DNA from: Myxococcus sp. RHSTA-1-4
GTDB taxonomy: Bacteria > Myxococcota > Myxococcia > Myxococcales > Myxococcaceae
Length of the DNA stretch: 64,000 nt
Direction of reading: 5' to 3'
NCBI RefSeq assembly: GCF_020037125.1
Contig: NZ_JAIQDG010000008.1
Coordinates: 186,001 to 250,000, forward strand
Positions 51,230-59,881 of this stretch are shown here, in pieces. Each line of letters starts with the position of its first letter. Position 1 is the stretch's first letter. The position numbers and the translations under genes were made by a program. The notes beneath the pieces were generated by a model. It did not search any database and was not told where the DNA came from. It saw only the letters and a program-made list of their open reading frames with translations.

Positions 51230-52024
51230 ATGTCTGAACCCACCCCTCCCGGGCCTGGCCCGGACGAGACGCTCGACTCCATCGGCACGGCGGGAGTCCG
51301 GGTGCTCCAGCGACGGAGCGGCTATCGCTTCACGCTGGACGCGGTGCTGCTCGCCCACTTCGCGGCGACGGAGGGCACGAGCACACGGGGGCTGATGCTG
51401 GAGCTGGGCGCGGGCAGTGGTGTGGTGTCCTTCCTGCTCGTGAAGCAGTTCGGCCTGGGTCCGGTGGATGCGCTGGAACTGCAGCCCGCCGTGTACGCGC
51501 GGCTGGAGCGCGCCGTGGCGCTCAACGCATGCGAAGGCCGCGTGAAGACACTGCTGGGAGACCTGCGGCGCATCCGTGAGGTGGTGCCCGGAGGCCAGTA
51601 CGCGCACGTGGTGTCCAACCCACCGTTCCGCGTGGCGAGCGCGGGGGTGCGCAGTCCGGACGACGAGCGCGCCGTGTCCAAGTCGGAGGTGGCGTGCGAC
51701 GCGAAGGACGTGGTGGCGGCGGCGCGCTACGCGCTGATGCCTGGGGGCCTCGTGAGCCTCGTGTACCCGGCCGCGCGGGTGGCGGAGGTGATGGGACTGC
51801 TCACCCAGGCGAAGCTGTACCCCTCGGTGCTGCGCTTCGTGCACTCACGCGTGGATGCTCCGGCCACGCGCTTCCTGGTGCATGCGGTGAGAGACCGGGA
51901 CCGTGGGCTCGCCGTGCGTGCGCCGCTCATCGTCCACGGCGAGGGTCCGGGTGGCTACTCCGCGGAGGTGGCCGCGCTGATGGATGCGCCAGTCGCCGAG
52001 AGGCTCCCTCCGGGAGAAGAGTGA
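51230..52024 (+). CDS. SAM-dependent methyltransferase, TrmN6/YfiC-like
   Basis: The 264-residue protein has a class I methyltransferase fold: the SAM-binding LMLELGAGSGVVSFLLVKQ, the acidic loop VDALELQPAVYARLERAV, and the catalytic NPPF motif in YAHVVSNPPFRVASAG, which is typical of N6-adenine methyltransferases acting on RNA or DNA. The opening TLDSIGTAGVRVLQRRSGYR-FTLDAVLL-like segment matches YfiC/TrmN6, which modifies A37 of tRNA-Val. The target is therefore probably tRNA. It is divergent from hipB, and its stop is 1 bp from the convergent PEGA-repeat gene's stop. Confidence 0.85.
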   Translation: MSEPTPPGPGPDETLDSIGTAGVRVLQRRSGYRFTLDAVLLAHFAATEGTSTRGLMLELGAGSGVVSFLLVKQFGLGPVDALELQPAVYARLERAVALNACEGRVKTLLGDLRRIREVVPGGQYAHVVSNPPFRVASAGVRSPDDERAVSKSEVACDAKDVVAAARYALMPGGLVSLVYPAARVAEVMGLLTQAKLYPSVLRFVHSRVDAPATRFLVHAVRDRDRGLAVRAPLIVHGEGPGGYSAEVAALMDAPVAERLPPGEE

Positions 52025-52025
52025 G

Positions 52026-52958
52026 CTACGGAGCGCTCCCCAGTGCCTTCGTATTCGTCACCTGAATCCCACCGCCCTCCGACACGGTGACGAACATCTC
52101 GCTGCGCGCGGGTACCTCCAGCGTGGCCCGCCGCCGGGTCTTCCCAATCGTGAAGACGACCTCCAGGTCATGCGCTCCGGGCTTCACGTCGGTGAGGACC
52201 ACGCTCGTCGTGTTGCTCGCGCCCCGGCGCGTTCCGTCGAGAGACACCGTGCACGGCTTCTGGCAGCGCACGTTGAGGTGTGACTCCACCTTCCTGCCCG
52301 CCTCCGCCCGGGCCTTCTCCGCGGCGCTCACGCTCCTGTGGTTCGTGAGCTTTACGTTCCCCTTCGAGTCACCGTAGAGGGTGGCCTCCGTGCCCGCGGG
52401 TATCTCCACGTAGCCGAGGAAGAGCCGCTGGTTGAGGAGCCCGCCGTGGGCCTCCACGCGCCGCCTTCCGGGCTCCACGTCCTTGAACTCCCACGTCCGG
52501 TCGTCCCGGCGCAGGCCCCGGCGGCCGTCGAGCAGCACGGTGCAGTCCTCCGGGCAGCGCACGATGGCCACGCTCTTCTCCCCCGCCCCGGTCTCCGTCC
52601 GCGACTTCGCGCCCTCCCCTTCCGCCCACTCCGGCGTGCCGGGAGGAGGCGTGCTCCTCCGCTCCACCACGATGCGCTTGTTGCCGCCGAGGAAGACGCT
52701 CGCCTCGGCCACATCGGGGATGTCGGCGAAGCCAGCGACGAACGGGCGGCCCAGCACGCCCGTGGCCTCCACCCGCCGCGAGCCCGGGGCGATGCCCTTG
52801 AACTCCCAGGTGGAGTCCGTCACCCGCAGTCCCCGCTTTCCATCGAGCACCACCGTGCACTTCTCCGTGCAGCGCACGCGCACGGTGACGCCGTCCTCCG
52901 CCACGGCCGGAGAGGACAGCAACAACACCAGGGATGGCAGGAGCCCGCGCGGGAACAT
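52026..52958 (-). CDS. Secreted protein with three PEGA-like repeats
   Basis: The 310-residue product starts with a signal peptide (GLLPSLVLLLSSPAVA). It then has three homologous units, each beginning with a Cys pair: VRCTEKCTVVLDGKRGLRVT, VRCPEDCTVLLDGRRGLRRD and VRCQKPCTVSLDGTRRGASN. Each unit continues with a tweFk-xVePGrRrVEa-like strand. This is the PEGA fold arranged as a tandem array with a likely disulfide in each unit. It resembles the periplasmic PEGA domains of the two kinases in this window, but it has no kinase and looks soluble in the periplasm. Repeats 1 and 2 are more alike than 3. Function is unknown. Confidence 0.8.
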   Translation of the reverse strand: MFPRGLLPSLVLLLSSPAVAEDGVTVRVRCTEKCTVVLDGKRGLRVTDSTWEFKGIAPGSRRVEATGVLGRPFVAGFADIPDVAEASVFLGGNKRIVVERRSTPPPGTPEWAEGEGAKSRTETGAGEKSVAIVRCPEDCTVLLDGRRGLRRDDRTWEFKDVEPGRRRVEAHGGLLNQRLFLGYVEIPAGTEATLYGDSKGNVKLTNHRSVSAAEKARAEAGRKVESHLNVRCQKPCTVSLDGTRRGASNTTSVVLTDVKPGAHDLEVVFTIGKTRRRATLEVPARSEMFVTVSEGGGIQVTNTKALGSAP

Positions 52959-53180
52959 GGCGGCACCGAGTCTCGCGCCACGCTGGCACCCAGGTCGAGC
53001 CACCCGGTGCACCCGGCCCGGAACGGCCCCGGGCCTCGGGCCGGAGGAGGGACGACGCGCCGCCGGCACGCCTGCCGGCCGAGTAGGGGCGGCATGACTC
53101 AAGGTGCCATGAGGAGGAGCCGGCCCCAACGTACCCAGGTTTCCGATGGGCCTCAGGGCCCCCATGCAGGAGGAGAGGGA

Positions 53181-53687
53181 ATGAACGTGGCGATGCTGAC
53201 CGAGCAACCGAGCATCCTCAAGGCGGCGGCCCTGGTGCCTCCGCGTCTGGCACTCGGGTCGTCGATGGTGGTGCACGGCGTGAGCAAGCTGCGCAAGGAG
53301 GGCGCGGAGCAGGCCGCGGGCTTCTTCGAGCAGATTGGCCTCAAGCCGGCCAGGCCGCTGGTGCTGGCCACGGGGCTGACGGAGCTGCTCGCGGGTGTGA
53401 GCTCCATCCTGGGCTTCGCCACCCGGCCCGCGGCGCTGGGCGTGCTCATCACCCAGGCCTTCGCCATCGCCAAGGTTCACGCTTCCAAGGGCTTCGACAG
53501 CTCGAAGGGTGGTTTCGAGTTCAACCTCGCGCTGGCGTCCATCGCCCTCGGGCTGCTGCTGCGCGGGCCCGGGCAGATTTCCGTCCACAGCGCCCTGGAG
53601 CGCAAGGCGAAGCGCAAGGAGCTGAGGCGCCTCCGGCTGCTGCCTCGTCAGCGCCGCCGCTCCGTGTTGCTGGACCTGCTGGGCTGA
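53181..53687 (+). CDS. DoxX-family membrane protein
   Basis: The 168-residue protein has four hydrophobic segments: VPPRLALGSSMVVHGVSKL, PLVLATGLTELLAGVSSILG, ALGVLITQAFAIAKVHAS and FNLALASIALGLLLRGPG. The pattern, with GSSMVVHGVSKL near the start, fits DoxX/DoxD, small membrane proteins linked to thiol or quinone redox. The C-terminus is a basic cytoplasmic tail (RKAKRKELRRLRLLPRQRRR). A clear AGGAGAGGGA ribosome site precedes ATG 53181. It is divergent from the three-PEGA gene. The electron donor is unknown. Confidence 0.85.
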   Translation: MNVAMLTEQPSILKAAALVPPRLALGSSMVVHGVSKLRKEGAEQAAGFFEQIGLKPARPLVLATGLTELLAGVSSILGFATRPAALGVLITQAFAIAKVHASKGFDSSKGGFEFNLALASIALGLLLRGPGQISVHSALERKAKRKELRRLRLLPRQRRRSVLLDLLG

Positions 53688-53829
53688 CGCTTCACGCGCG
53701 CTCGCTGCACGCTGCCACACACCCCGTCACCCTGGCCGAGGGTGTGTGTGTCGCCTGCCCGGCTCCTGGTGGGGCGAGCGCATGCCAATCGCCCCCGGAC
53801 GCCCGCGAGGCCCGTAATATGCGCGGGCC

Positions 53830-55773
53830 ATGCCTTCGTCCGTCTTCCTCATGCTGGCGCTCGCCACCACGCCGGGTGCTCCCCCGGCGCGTGAGCCCGC
53901 CCACGACTTCTCCACAACCCAGGCCCGCTCCGCCGAGCTGCTCTCCACGGCAGGCACCGCGTCCGTGAAGGCCGCGGTCGGCGGTGACGCGCGCTCACGG
54001 CCCGCCGAGCTGCTGTCCACCGCGGGCACCGCGTCCGTGCGAGCCGTGGTCCGGGAGGAGGATGCCGGCTCCAGGCCCACGGCCGCCGACGCCACCGTCG
54101 CGGGCAATGGGTCCGTGAAGGCCGTGGCCGAGGACCTCGCGCGGGCCCGCATCGCCAGTGCCGCGGTGCTCGCGGGCGATGGGTCCGTGAAGGCCGCGGT
54201 CCGGGAGGATGCGCGCACCGGGCCCACCATCGTCCCTGTCGCCGCGCCGGAGTCCCCTTCGTCCGGGGCCTCCGGTGGAATGAACGTTCCTTCCACGTCC
54301 GCCGCCGCCGAGCCGGGGTCCCCCTCGTCCGGGGCCGCCCCTGGAACGAACGTTCCTTCCATCTCCGACCTCGGCCAGGCCGCTGCGCAGGCGGGTGCCG
54401 GGGCCCTGCGCGCCGCCGCCATGGCCCTGCGCTCGGACTCCACCGCTCCCGCCGTGGCCGACGCGGACGCGAGCTACACCCGTGGCCTCGAGGCCCTCAA
54501 GGCGAAGGACACCCGCACCGCCATCACCGAGCTGTCGGCCTGTGTGGAGGCCGCCCCGTCGCGCGTGGACTGCCGCTGGGAGCTGGGCTGGGCGTATCAG
54601 GTGGAGGGCCGCTGGACGGACGCCCTCACCCAGTGGACCGAGGTGAAGAAGCTCGCACCGGACCACCCGGACCTGGAGACGGCGCTGGCCCAGGCCCGTG
54701 GCCAGGCCTCCCTCCAGGAGAAGCTCGCGCGCGGGCCCCAGGCCAGCAACCGCCCTCCCCCGCCTCCGGGTGCGAAGGTGCGCATCCGCGCGGTGGGTGA
54801 CGTCATGCTCGGCACCACCGTGCCGGAGGGGCACCTGCCCCCGGACGGCGCCGCAAGCGTCATCGCCGGCGTGCGCCCGCTGCTGGAGGACGCGGACCTC
54901 ACCTTCGTCAACCTCGAGGGTCCGCTGTGCGACGGCGGCAAGACGACCAAGTGCCGCTCGAAGGGGAACTGCTACGCGTTCCGCTCGCCCACGTCGTACG
55001 GGCAGGTGCTCAAGGACGCCGGTGTGGACGTGGCGTCCACGGCGAACAACCACTCGGGCGACTTCGGCGAGGTGTGCCGCCGCGAGACGGAGGCCACGCT
55101 CGACGCGCTGGGCATCCCCTGGAGCGGCCCTCCTGGCTCCATCGCCACCGTGGAGCGCAACGGCCTGCGCATCGGCGTGGTGGCCTTCCACACGTCGCCC
55201 TCGTGCAACCACCTCAACAACCTGGCCACGGCCACGGCATTGGTGGGCGCGGCGGCGGCGGAGCATGACCTCGTCGTCGTCTCCTTCCACGGCGGCGCCG
55301 AGGGCAGCAAGGCGCTCCACGTTCCGCAAGGACGCGAGATGTTCTTCGGCGAGGACCGCGGAGATTTGCGCACCTTCGCCCGCGCGGTGGTGGACGCGGG
55401 CGCGCACCTGGTGCTCGGCCACGGCCCGCACGTGGCGCGAGGCATGGAGTTCTACAAGGGCCGGCTCATCGCCTACTCCATGGGCAACTTCGCCACCTAC
55501 GGCCGCTTCACCCTCACGGGTGCGCAGGGGCTGGGCATGGTGCTGGAGGTGGAACTCGACGGTGAGGGCCGCTTCAACTCGGGCCGCATCCTCCCCACGA
55601 GGCAAATCGAGAAGGGCATCGCCGTGCCGGACCCGAGCGGCGCCGTCATCAAGCTCGTGCGCGGACTCACCGCCGAGGACTTCCCCGACACGGGCGCGCG
55701 CATCTCCGAGGACGGCACCGTGAAGCCCGCGGGCCAGGGCCCCGTCTCCGCCGTCACCGGCGGCGCGCGGTAG
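53830..55773 (+). CDS. CapA-family poly-gamma-glutamate-type protein with N-terminal repeats and TPR
   Basis: Residues about 310-600 form a CapA metallophosphatase-like domain: RIRAVGDVMLGTTVPEGHLP, LTFVNLEGPLCDGG, DVASTANNHSGDFGEV, VVSFHGGAEGSK, VLGHGPHVARGMEFYKGRLI, and YSMGNFATYGRFTLTG. CapA/PgsA proteins act in poly-gamma-glutamate or capsule production. Residues about 210-275 carry a TPR pair (YTRGLEALKAKDTRTAITEL, CRWELGWAYQVEGRWTDALT). The first 150 residues have two near-identical AELLSTAGTASV units and a degenerate GNGSVKA/GDGSVKA series, probably disordered. An N-terminal hydrophobic stretch could be a weak signal peptide. The fusion layout is unusual; no pgsBC genes are nearby. Confidence 0.85.
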   Translation: MPSSVFLMLALATTPGAPPAREPAHDFSTTQARSAELLSTAGTASVKAAVGGDARSRPAELLSTAGTASVRAVVREEDAGSRPTAADATVAGNGSVKAVAEDLARARIASAAVLAGDGSVKAAVREDARTGPTIVPVAAPESPSSGASGGMNVPSTSAAAEPGSPSSGAAPGTNVPSISDLGQAAAQAGAGALRAAAMALRSDSTAPAVADADASYTRGLEALKAKDTRTAITELSACVEAAPSRVDCRWELGWAYQVEGRWTDALTQWTEVKKLAPDHPDLETALAQARGQASLQEKLARGPQASNRPPPPPGAKVRIRAVGDVMLGTTVPEGHLPPDGAASVIAGVRPLLEDADLTFVNLEGPLCDGGKTTKCRSKGNCYAFRSPTSYGQVLKDAGVDVASTANNHSGDFGEVCRRETEATLDALGIPWSGPPGSIATVERNGLRIGVVAFHTSPSCNHLNNLATATALVGAAAAEHDLVVVSFHGGAEGSKALHVPQGREMFFGEDRGDLRTFARAVVDAGAHLVLGHGPHVARGMEFYKGRLIAYSMGNFATYGRFTLTGAQGLGMVLEVELDGEGRFNSGRILPTRQIEKGIAVPDPSGAVIKLVRGLTAEDFPDTGARISEDGTVKPAGQGPVSAVTGGAR

Positions 55774-55780
55774 TACCCAA

Positions 55781-56998
55781 TCAGGTGCTCTCCTCCGCCT
55801 CGCGGGCGTAGCGGGCCACGATGCGAATCATGTCCTTCACGCGTGGCTCCCTGGCTTGAACGTAGATGAGCTCTCTCGAGCGGTTTCCGAGCTGACGGAA
55901 GGCCGCGTAGAAGAGGGTGTGGACGAAAGAATGGGTGATGAGGCGGACCTCTGAAAGCTTGATGCACACGGGTCGTCCCGCCGTGACTTCAGGCAGGAGC
56001 AGTTCGTCCCGGATACGGCGGGCCTGGGACTTGTCCTCCACGAGCCCCGCGGCCGCGGGTGTTATCTCCACCTGCCGTGCATCGGGTGGAGGTGGTGTCC
56101 ACTGCACGGGCTGAGACTTGCGGTTATCGAGGTCCGCCGCGAGCAACGCCTCGGTCTGGGCCCAGACCTTCTGCGCCTGCGAGGGCCGGAAGGAGACCGC
56201 AACGAGGGTGCCCCGCCACGGTGTGGCGAGTTGCGCGACCTCCTCTTCCTCGGGCCGGGTACTTCGGACCTGCCCGGAACCGGAGAGAAGGACGAACTGA
56301 CCGCCGGTGTTTATCGCCGCGCTTCGCACATAGAACAGGCCAATGCCCGCATTGTCCTGAGTGGCCGACGCCCCACTGACACGCCACTGGATGGCGGCGT
56401 TGAGTGCCTGGGTGTCCGTCAGGTCCATTCCGTGCTTGCGCCGTATGTCGCTCGGCACGCCATTCCCCGTATCCACCACCGCGAGGCTGACCCGATCCGA
56501 TTGTGGGAAGTAGCTGCAGCAGACAAAGGCGCCTGACTCGCTGTTCGAGTGCTCGTGGACGTTGTTGAGGATCTCCCCCACGCACTTCAGGACGACCGCT
56601 CGTTGATTATCGTCCTGCAGGCGCAGGATGGGGGTCAGGCGTCTGAACAGCTCGGGGCGTTCTTCCTGGCTCGTGATGCGGGTGGGAGGCAGGTAGTCCT
56701 CCTGCGGAATACCGGCCGAGGGCCGCCCCGCCAGAGCGGACAGCAGGCCGGTGCGCCACAGATAGGGAGATTTGAGGGAGTCATCGATGTGCAGCGTGAC
56801 TCCCCGACTCCGTAGATGGGTTGACCATGCCGCGAGGCAGGCGAGTGCGGCGGGCTCTGCATGGGTGACAGGACGCTCGGACCTGATGCGGAGGTGCGAA
56901 TGGGACTCCTCCCACCTCCAGGTACCACCAATGGGTCCCTCGCCTGCCAGGCTGAGAAGGAGCGACTCAGGAATGACAATGTCGGCGGCGGTAGACAT
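55781..56998 (-). CDS. GHKL ATPase fused to STAS-like DUF4325 domain
   Basis: The 405-residue protein has a GHKL ATP-binding domain in its middle third: VGEILNNVHEHSNSESGAFV (N box), SLAVVDTGNGVP (G1 box) and NAGIGLFYVRSAA (G2 box). The last 80 residues look like the STAS-like DUF4325 domain (QARRIRDELLLPEVTAGRPV, IKLSEVRLITHSFVHTLFYA). An N-terminal region of about 90 residues is not recognised. GHKL-DUF4325 proteins are found in conflict and signalling islands, but their biochemistry is poorly known. There is no sensor or kinase dimerisation helix. The gene is divergent from the LOTUS-like gene. GC is lower than in neighbouring genes. Confidence 0.78.
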   Translation of the reverse strand: MSTAADIVIPESLLLSLAGEGPIGGTWRWEESHSHLRIRSERPVTHAEPAALACLAAWSTHLRSRGVTLHIDDSLKSPYLWRTGLLSALAGRPSAGIPQEDYLPPTRITSQEERPELFRRLTPILRLQDDNQRAVVLKCVGEILNNVHEHSNSESGAFVCCSYFPQSDRVSLAVVDTGNGVPSDIRRKHGMDLTDTQALNAAIQWRVSGASATQDNAGIGLFYVRSAAINTGGQFVLLSGSGQVRSTRPEEEEVAQLATPWRGTLVAVSFRPSQAQKVWAQTEALLAADLDNRKSQPVQWTPPPPDARQVEITPAAAGLVEDKSQARRIRDELLLPEVTAGRPVCIKLSEVRLITHSFVHTLFYAAFRQLGNRSRELIYVQAREPRVKDMIRIVARYAREAEEST

Positions 56999-57156
56999 GG
57001 GCGGATATTGACACGCCGGACCAACGTGATTACGAACACCTTGGCTTCAGATGCACCCATCGTAAGCACTGGGGCCACCAATCTGGCGAACCGCGCTCCA
57101 CGGGAGCAAAACCGTTCTCCAGAATGATGCCGCTACGAAGGCATCCAGCTTATTCC

Positions 57157-57190
57157 GGGGCGAGCAGGTAACTGCTCGCCCCTTTATTTT
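57157..57190 (+). terminator. Perfect intrinsic terminator in the leader of the LOTUS-like gene
   Basis: An 11-bp perfect stem (GGGGCGAGCAG, 57157-57167, and CTGCTCGCCCC, 57172-57182) with a GTAA loop is followed by TTTATTTT (57183-57190). It ends ten bases before the start codon at 57201, with no gene upstream on this strand. It may end a small RNA from 57000-57160 or attenuate the downstream gene. Confidence 0.82.
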
Positions 57191-57200
57191 GGGCAGAGCC

Positions 57201-58142
57201 ATGCAATGGAACGAGGACCGCGTCCGGAAGTTGCTCCAGCGTGCCGAGCCGTACTTGCGCTCCTCTCGGGAGGGTGTCCTGGGAGCGAGGCTCGGCTTGA
57301 TGTTGCGGCAGCTCGATGGCGAGTTCCATTCGCGTGTGTTGGGGGATGCCTCGCTGAGGTTGCTGCTGGCCCGGTTTCCCGACCTCGGGCATGTGGCTGG
57401 AGACACTGTCAGCAAGGACTTCCGCTTCTTCTTCAATGGAGCCGCTCCGCTTCTTCCCGGCGGAGAAGGCACCCGGACTCCCTCGGCCGAAGCCAACGCA
57501 CGCATGGGACCGGCCGAGGCTGACCCTGTCTTCTGGGGTGCGTTGACGCACGGAAGCTCCACGGAAGCGGTGTACGTCGACCTGCACACCCAGCATGTGG
57601 TCAGCGCCGCGCTCTCACCCGAGGGTCAACCCGGCGCTCCCGTCTCTGAAGAACCCGAGAGATACCTCCGGGTCGCGGTGATACCCGAGGAGCACGTGCG
57701 AGATGAGGCACATGCGCTTGTCGAGAAGGCGGGTTCGGAGGAGACGCGGGAATCCCTCAGCCGTGCCCTGGCGAGGGGGGTCGACTCCTTCGAAAGCGCC
57801 ATCAAGGGCAGCTCCTTGGAGGAGCAGTGGCGTCAAGCCTTCCACCGCTGTGTCGTGGCGCATGCGCACTCATGGCTCGCCGCGCACGGTCTACAGCCGG
57901 GCCGCTTCTTCCGGGTGAAGGCCAGCGCCCCCGTGCGTAAGCCTCCTCAGCAGAACATGATGCGGCAGCCGCGCACGGCCCTGCTTACGGGAAGCCAGTT
58001 GCGACGGCTCATCCTCGAAGCCGTGCGGCGGATGCCCGAGGAGGACCTGCTCAACCTGCAGATTCCATTGAAGTACCTGGTCGACACCCAGGCCGCTGTG
58101 GAGCCCTCTCCGAAGCTTGGAGGTGAGACGCTCCCCCAGTAA
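57201..58142 (+). CDS. Protein with N-terminal OST-HTH/LOTUS-like domain
   Basis: The 313-residue protein opens with a segment shaped like a LOTUS/OST-HTH winged helix: VRKLLQRAEPYLRSSREGVL, then LGLMLRQLDGEFHSRVLGD and LRLLLARFPDLGHVAG. This is an RNA-binding fold. The middle has a beta-rich stretch (VFWGALTHGSSTEAVYVDL, LRVAVIPEEHVRDEAHALVE) and the rest is helical with RRLILEAVRRMPEEDLLNLQ at the end. There is no nuclease domain. ATG 57201 is preferred over the TTG at 57189, which lies inside the terminator T-run. The gene is divergent from the GHKL-DUF4325 gene and shares its lower GC, so the two may be a unit. The LOTUS assignment is from pattern only. Confidence 0.62.
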   Translation: MQWNEDRVRKLLQRAEPYLRSSREGVLGARLGLMLRQLDGEFHSRVLGDASLRLLLARFPDLGHVAGDTVSKDFRFFFNGAAPLLPGGEGTRTPSAEANARMGPAEADPVFWGALTHGSSTEAVYVDLHTQHVVSAALSPEGQPGAPVSEEPERYLRVAVIPEEHVRDEAHALVEKAGSEETRESLSRALARGVDSFESAIKGSSLEEQWRQAFHRCVVAHAHSWLAAHGLQPGRFFRVKASAPVRKPPQQNMMRQPRTALLTGSQLRRLILEAVRRMPEEDLLNLQIPLKYLVDTQAAVEPSPKLGGETLPQ

Positions 58143-58168
58143 GCACTTCGGAACCTTCCCGACCTCCG

Positions 58169-58192
58169 CGCACCCGCGACCACGGGTGCGCC
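58169..58192 (+). terminator. Hairpin after the LOTUS-like gene
   Basis: Perfect 9-bp arms (58169-58177 and 58184-58192) with a six-base loop lie 27 bp after the stop. There is no T-run. The remaining 220 bp before the exporter gene contain no other feature I can support. Confidence 0.45.
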
Positions 58193-58411
58193 GTCCGTCC
58201 GCACGCGTTTTCCACGTGAGACGCGAGAGCCGTGGCGCGAAGTCGCGAGCGCCGTGTCACATCCGCGTCTCCTGGGACGTCCGTGCGCTGTCACCCATCG
58301 CACGGTGAAGCCCGGCTGCTGGCCCTGCCGCCCATCGCGTCATTGCGGCTCAAAGCATGACGCGAGCAGCGAGAGCGCGGAGCCCGGCCGTGCGCTACAA
58401 GGACGTCTGCC

Positions 58412-59650
58412 GTGCGCGCACTTCGACTGCCACGCCTCTCCTCGCTCCGCGCCTTCGACCATCCTGGCTACTTCGCTGTGTGGCTGGGAGCCCTGGTCTC
58501 CACCATTGGCACGTGGATGGAGACGGTGGCCATGGGCGTGTACGTCACGCAGGAGACGGGCCGCGCCGAGTGGACGGGTGGCATCGTCGCGCTCACCTAT
58601 CTGCCATCCGTGGTGCTGTCGCCGCTGGGCGGGGCGCTGGCGGACCGGTTCGACCGGCGCGCGTACGTGGCGCTGGGCACGGTGGTGCAGTTGCTGCTCG
58701 CGGGCGTGCTGACGGTGCTGGCCTTCACGCACCAGCTCAGCGTGCCCGTGGTGGGCGTCGTCTCGTTCCTCAACGGCTGCGCGAGCACGCTCATCAACCC
58801 GGCCTTCTCCGCGATGCTCGCGGAGCTGGTGCCTCCGCGGGATTTGCACAGCGCCATGAGCCTCAACTCGGCGCAGTACAACCTGGGGCGCATCGCGGGC
58901 CCGGCGCTGGCCGCGGTGGTGCTGGGAGTGGGTGGGCCGTCCTGGGCGCTGCTCGTCAACACGCTGTCCTTCGTCGCGGTGCTGGTGGCGCTGTCGCGGG
59001 TGCAGATGCCTCCGCGCGAGACGGCGAAGGGCTCGCGGGGACTGTGGAAGGAGATTGCCCACGGCTTCTCGGTGGCGCGTGGGGACGCGGACATCTCGTT
59101 GATGCTGTGGAGCACGCTGCTCGTGGCGGCGCTGGTGGCGCCCTTCATCGGCCTGGTGCCGGTGTTCGCCATCCGCGAGTTCGGCCAGGGCGCCGCCGCG
59201 ACGTCGCTGCTCGTCACCTGCCAGGGCGCGGGCGCGGTGACGGCGGCGCTGGTGGTGGGCACGCTCGTGGACTCGCTGGGGCAGCGGCGGCTGCTGGGCT
59301 ACCTGTCGCTCTCCATCGGCGCGGTGTCGGCGCTCTACTGGCTGTCCCCGACGCTGCCGGTGGCGGCGGTGGGCATGTTCGTGCTCGGCGCCAACTACAT
59401 GATGCTGATGAGCGGCACGCACACGTACTGCCAGTCGCGCGTGCCGCGTGAGCTGCAGGCGCGGGTGAGCAGCCTCTACAGCATGGTGCTCGGCGGCGGT
59501 TACGCGGCCGGCGTGTGGGGCCTGGGCGCGCTGGCGGACCGCGTGGGCCTGCGCTTCGTCACCGTGAGCGCCAGCGTCCTGTTCCTCGCGCTGGTGCTGA
59601 CGCTGCGCCTGCTGCGGCCGAGCCGGTTCGAGGGCACGGAAGCGTTGTAG
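58412..59650 (+). CDS. MFS transporter (EntS-like exporter)
   Basis: The 412-residue protein has about 12 membrane segments in the layout of the MFS_3/EntS group, which exports siderophores or drugs. The first helix contains GYFAVWLGALVSTIGTWMET. The family loop PLGGALADRFDRRAYVALG (between helices 2 and 3) is the MFS motif A equivalent. It continues with FLNGCASTLINPAFSAMLAE, SAQYNLGRIAGPALAAVVLG and GLVPVFAIREFGQGAAATSL. It is an inner-membrane proton-driven efflux protein; the substrate is unknown and there are no siderophore genes nearby. The start is GTG 58412. A palindrome follows the gene at 59728-59748. Confidence 0.88.
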   Translation: MRALRLPRLSSLRAFDHPGYFAVWLGALVSTIGTWMETVAMGVYVTQETGRAEWTGGIVALTYLPSVVLSPLGGALADRFDRRAYVALGTVVQLLLAGVLTVLAFTHQLSVPVVGVVSFLNGCASTLINPAFSAMLAELVPPRDLHSAMSLNSAQYNLGRIAGPALAAVVLGVGGPSWALLVNTLSFVAVLVALSRVQMPPRETAKGSRGLWKEIAHGFSVARGDADISLMLWSTLLVAALVAPFIGLVPVFAIREFGQGAAATSLLVTCQGAGAVTAALVVGTLVDSLGQRRLLGYLSLSIGAVSALYWLSPTLPVAAVGMFVLGANYMMLMSGTHTYCQSRVPRELQARVSSLYSMVLGGGYAAGVWGLGALADRVGLRFVTVSASVLFLALVLTLRLLRPSRFEGTEAL

Positions 59651-59727
59651 TCATCGGATGTCCGGGGTGGGGACCCTCATGAGGTCCCACCGCGGCGAGT
59701 GGACTCCCAGGACACAGCGCACCGGCG

Positions 59728-59748
59728 GTGTTGCCTGACAGGCAACAC
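59728..59748. promoter_or_regulatory. Palindrome upstream of the parvulin gene
   Basis: Perfect 9-bp arms (GTGTTGCCT, 59728-59736, and AGGCAACAC, 59740-59748) with a GAC spacer extend to near-matching GC flanks. It lies about 135 bp before the parvulin start and 78 bp after the MFS stop. The short spacer suits a repressor operator (TTGCCTGACAGGCAA) or a terminator without T's. Confidence 0.45.
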
Positions 59749-59881
59749 GCCGGCGCGAGCGTGGAGCCCTGCTCCCTCGGGAAAGGCCGGGCCGGCGGCC
59801 CGGGCCGCCGTGGGCCCGGTCCTTGCTCAGGGCCGGGCTCGCGGCTCGCGGCCCTGTTCCTGCCCGCGCCCCCCGGTGACC

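Noticed and set aside
57000..57156. tRNA or known structured RNA before the terminator
   Set aside because: No T-loop GGTTCGA-type motif, no cloverleaf arms and no 3' CCA were found; only a generic small-RNA hypothesis remains.
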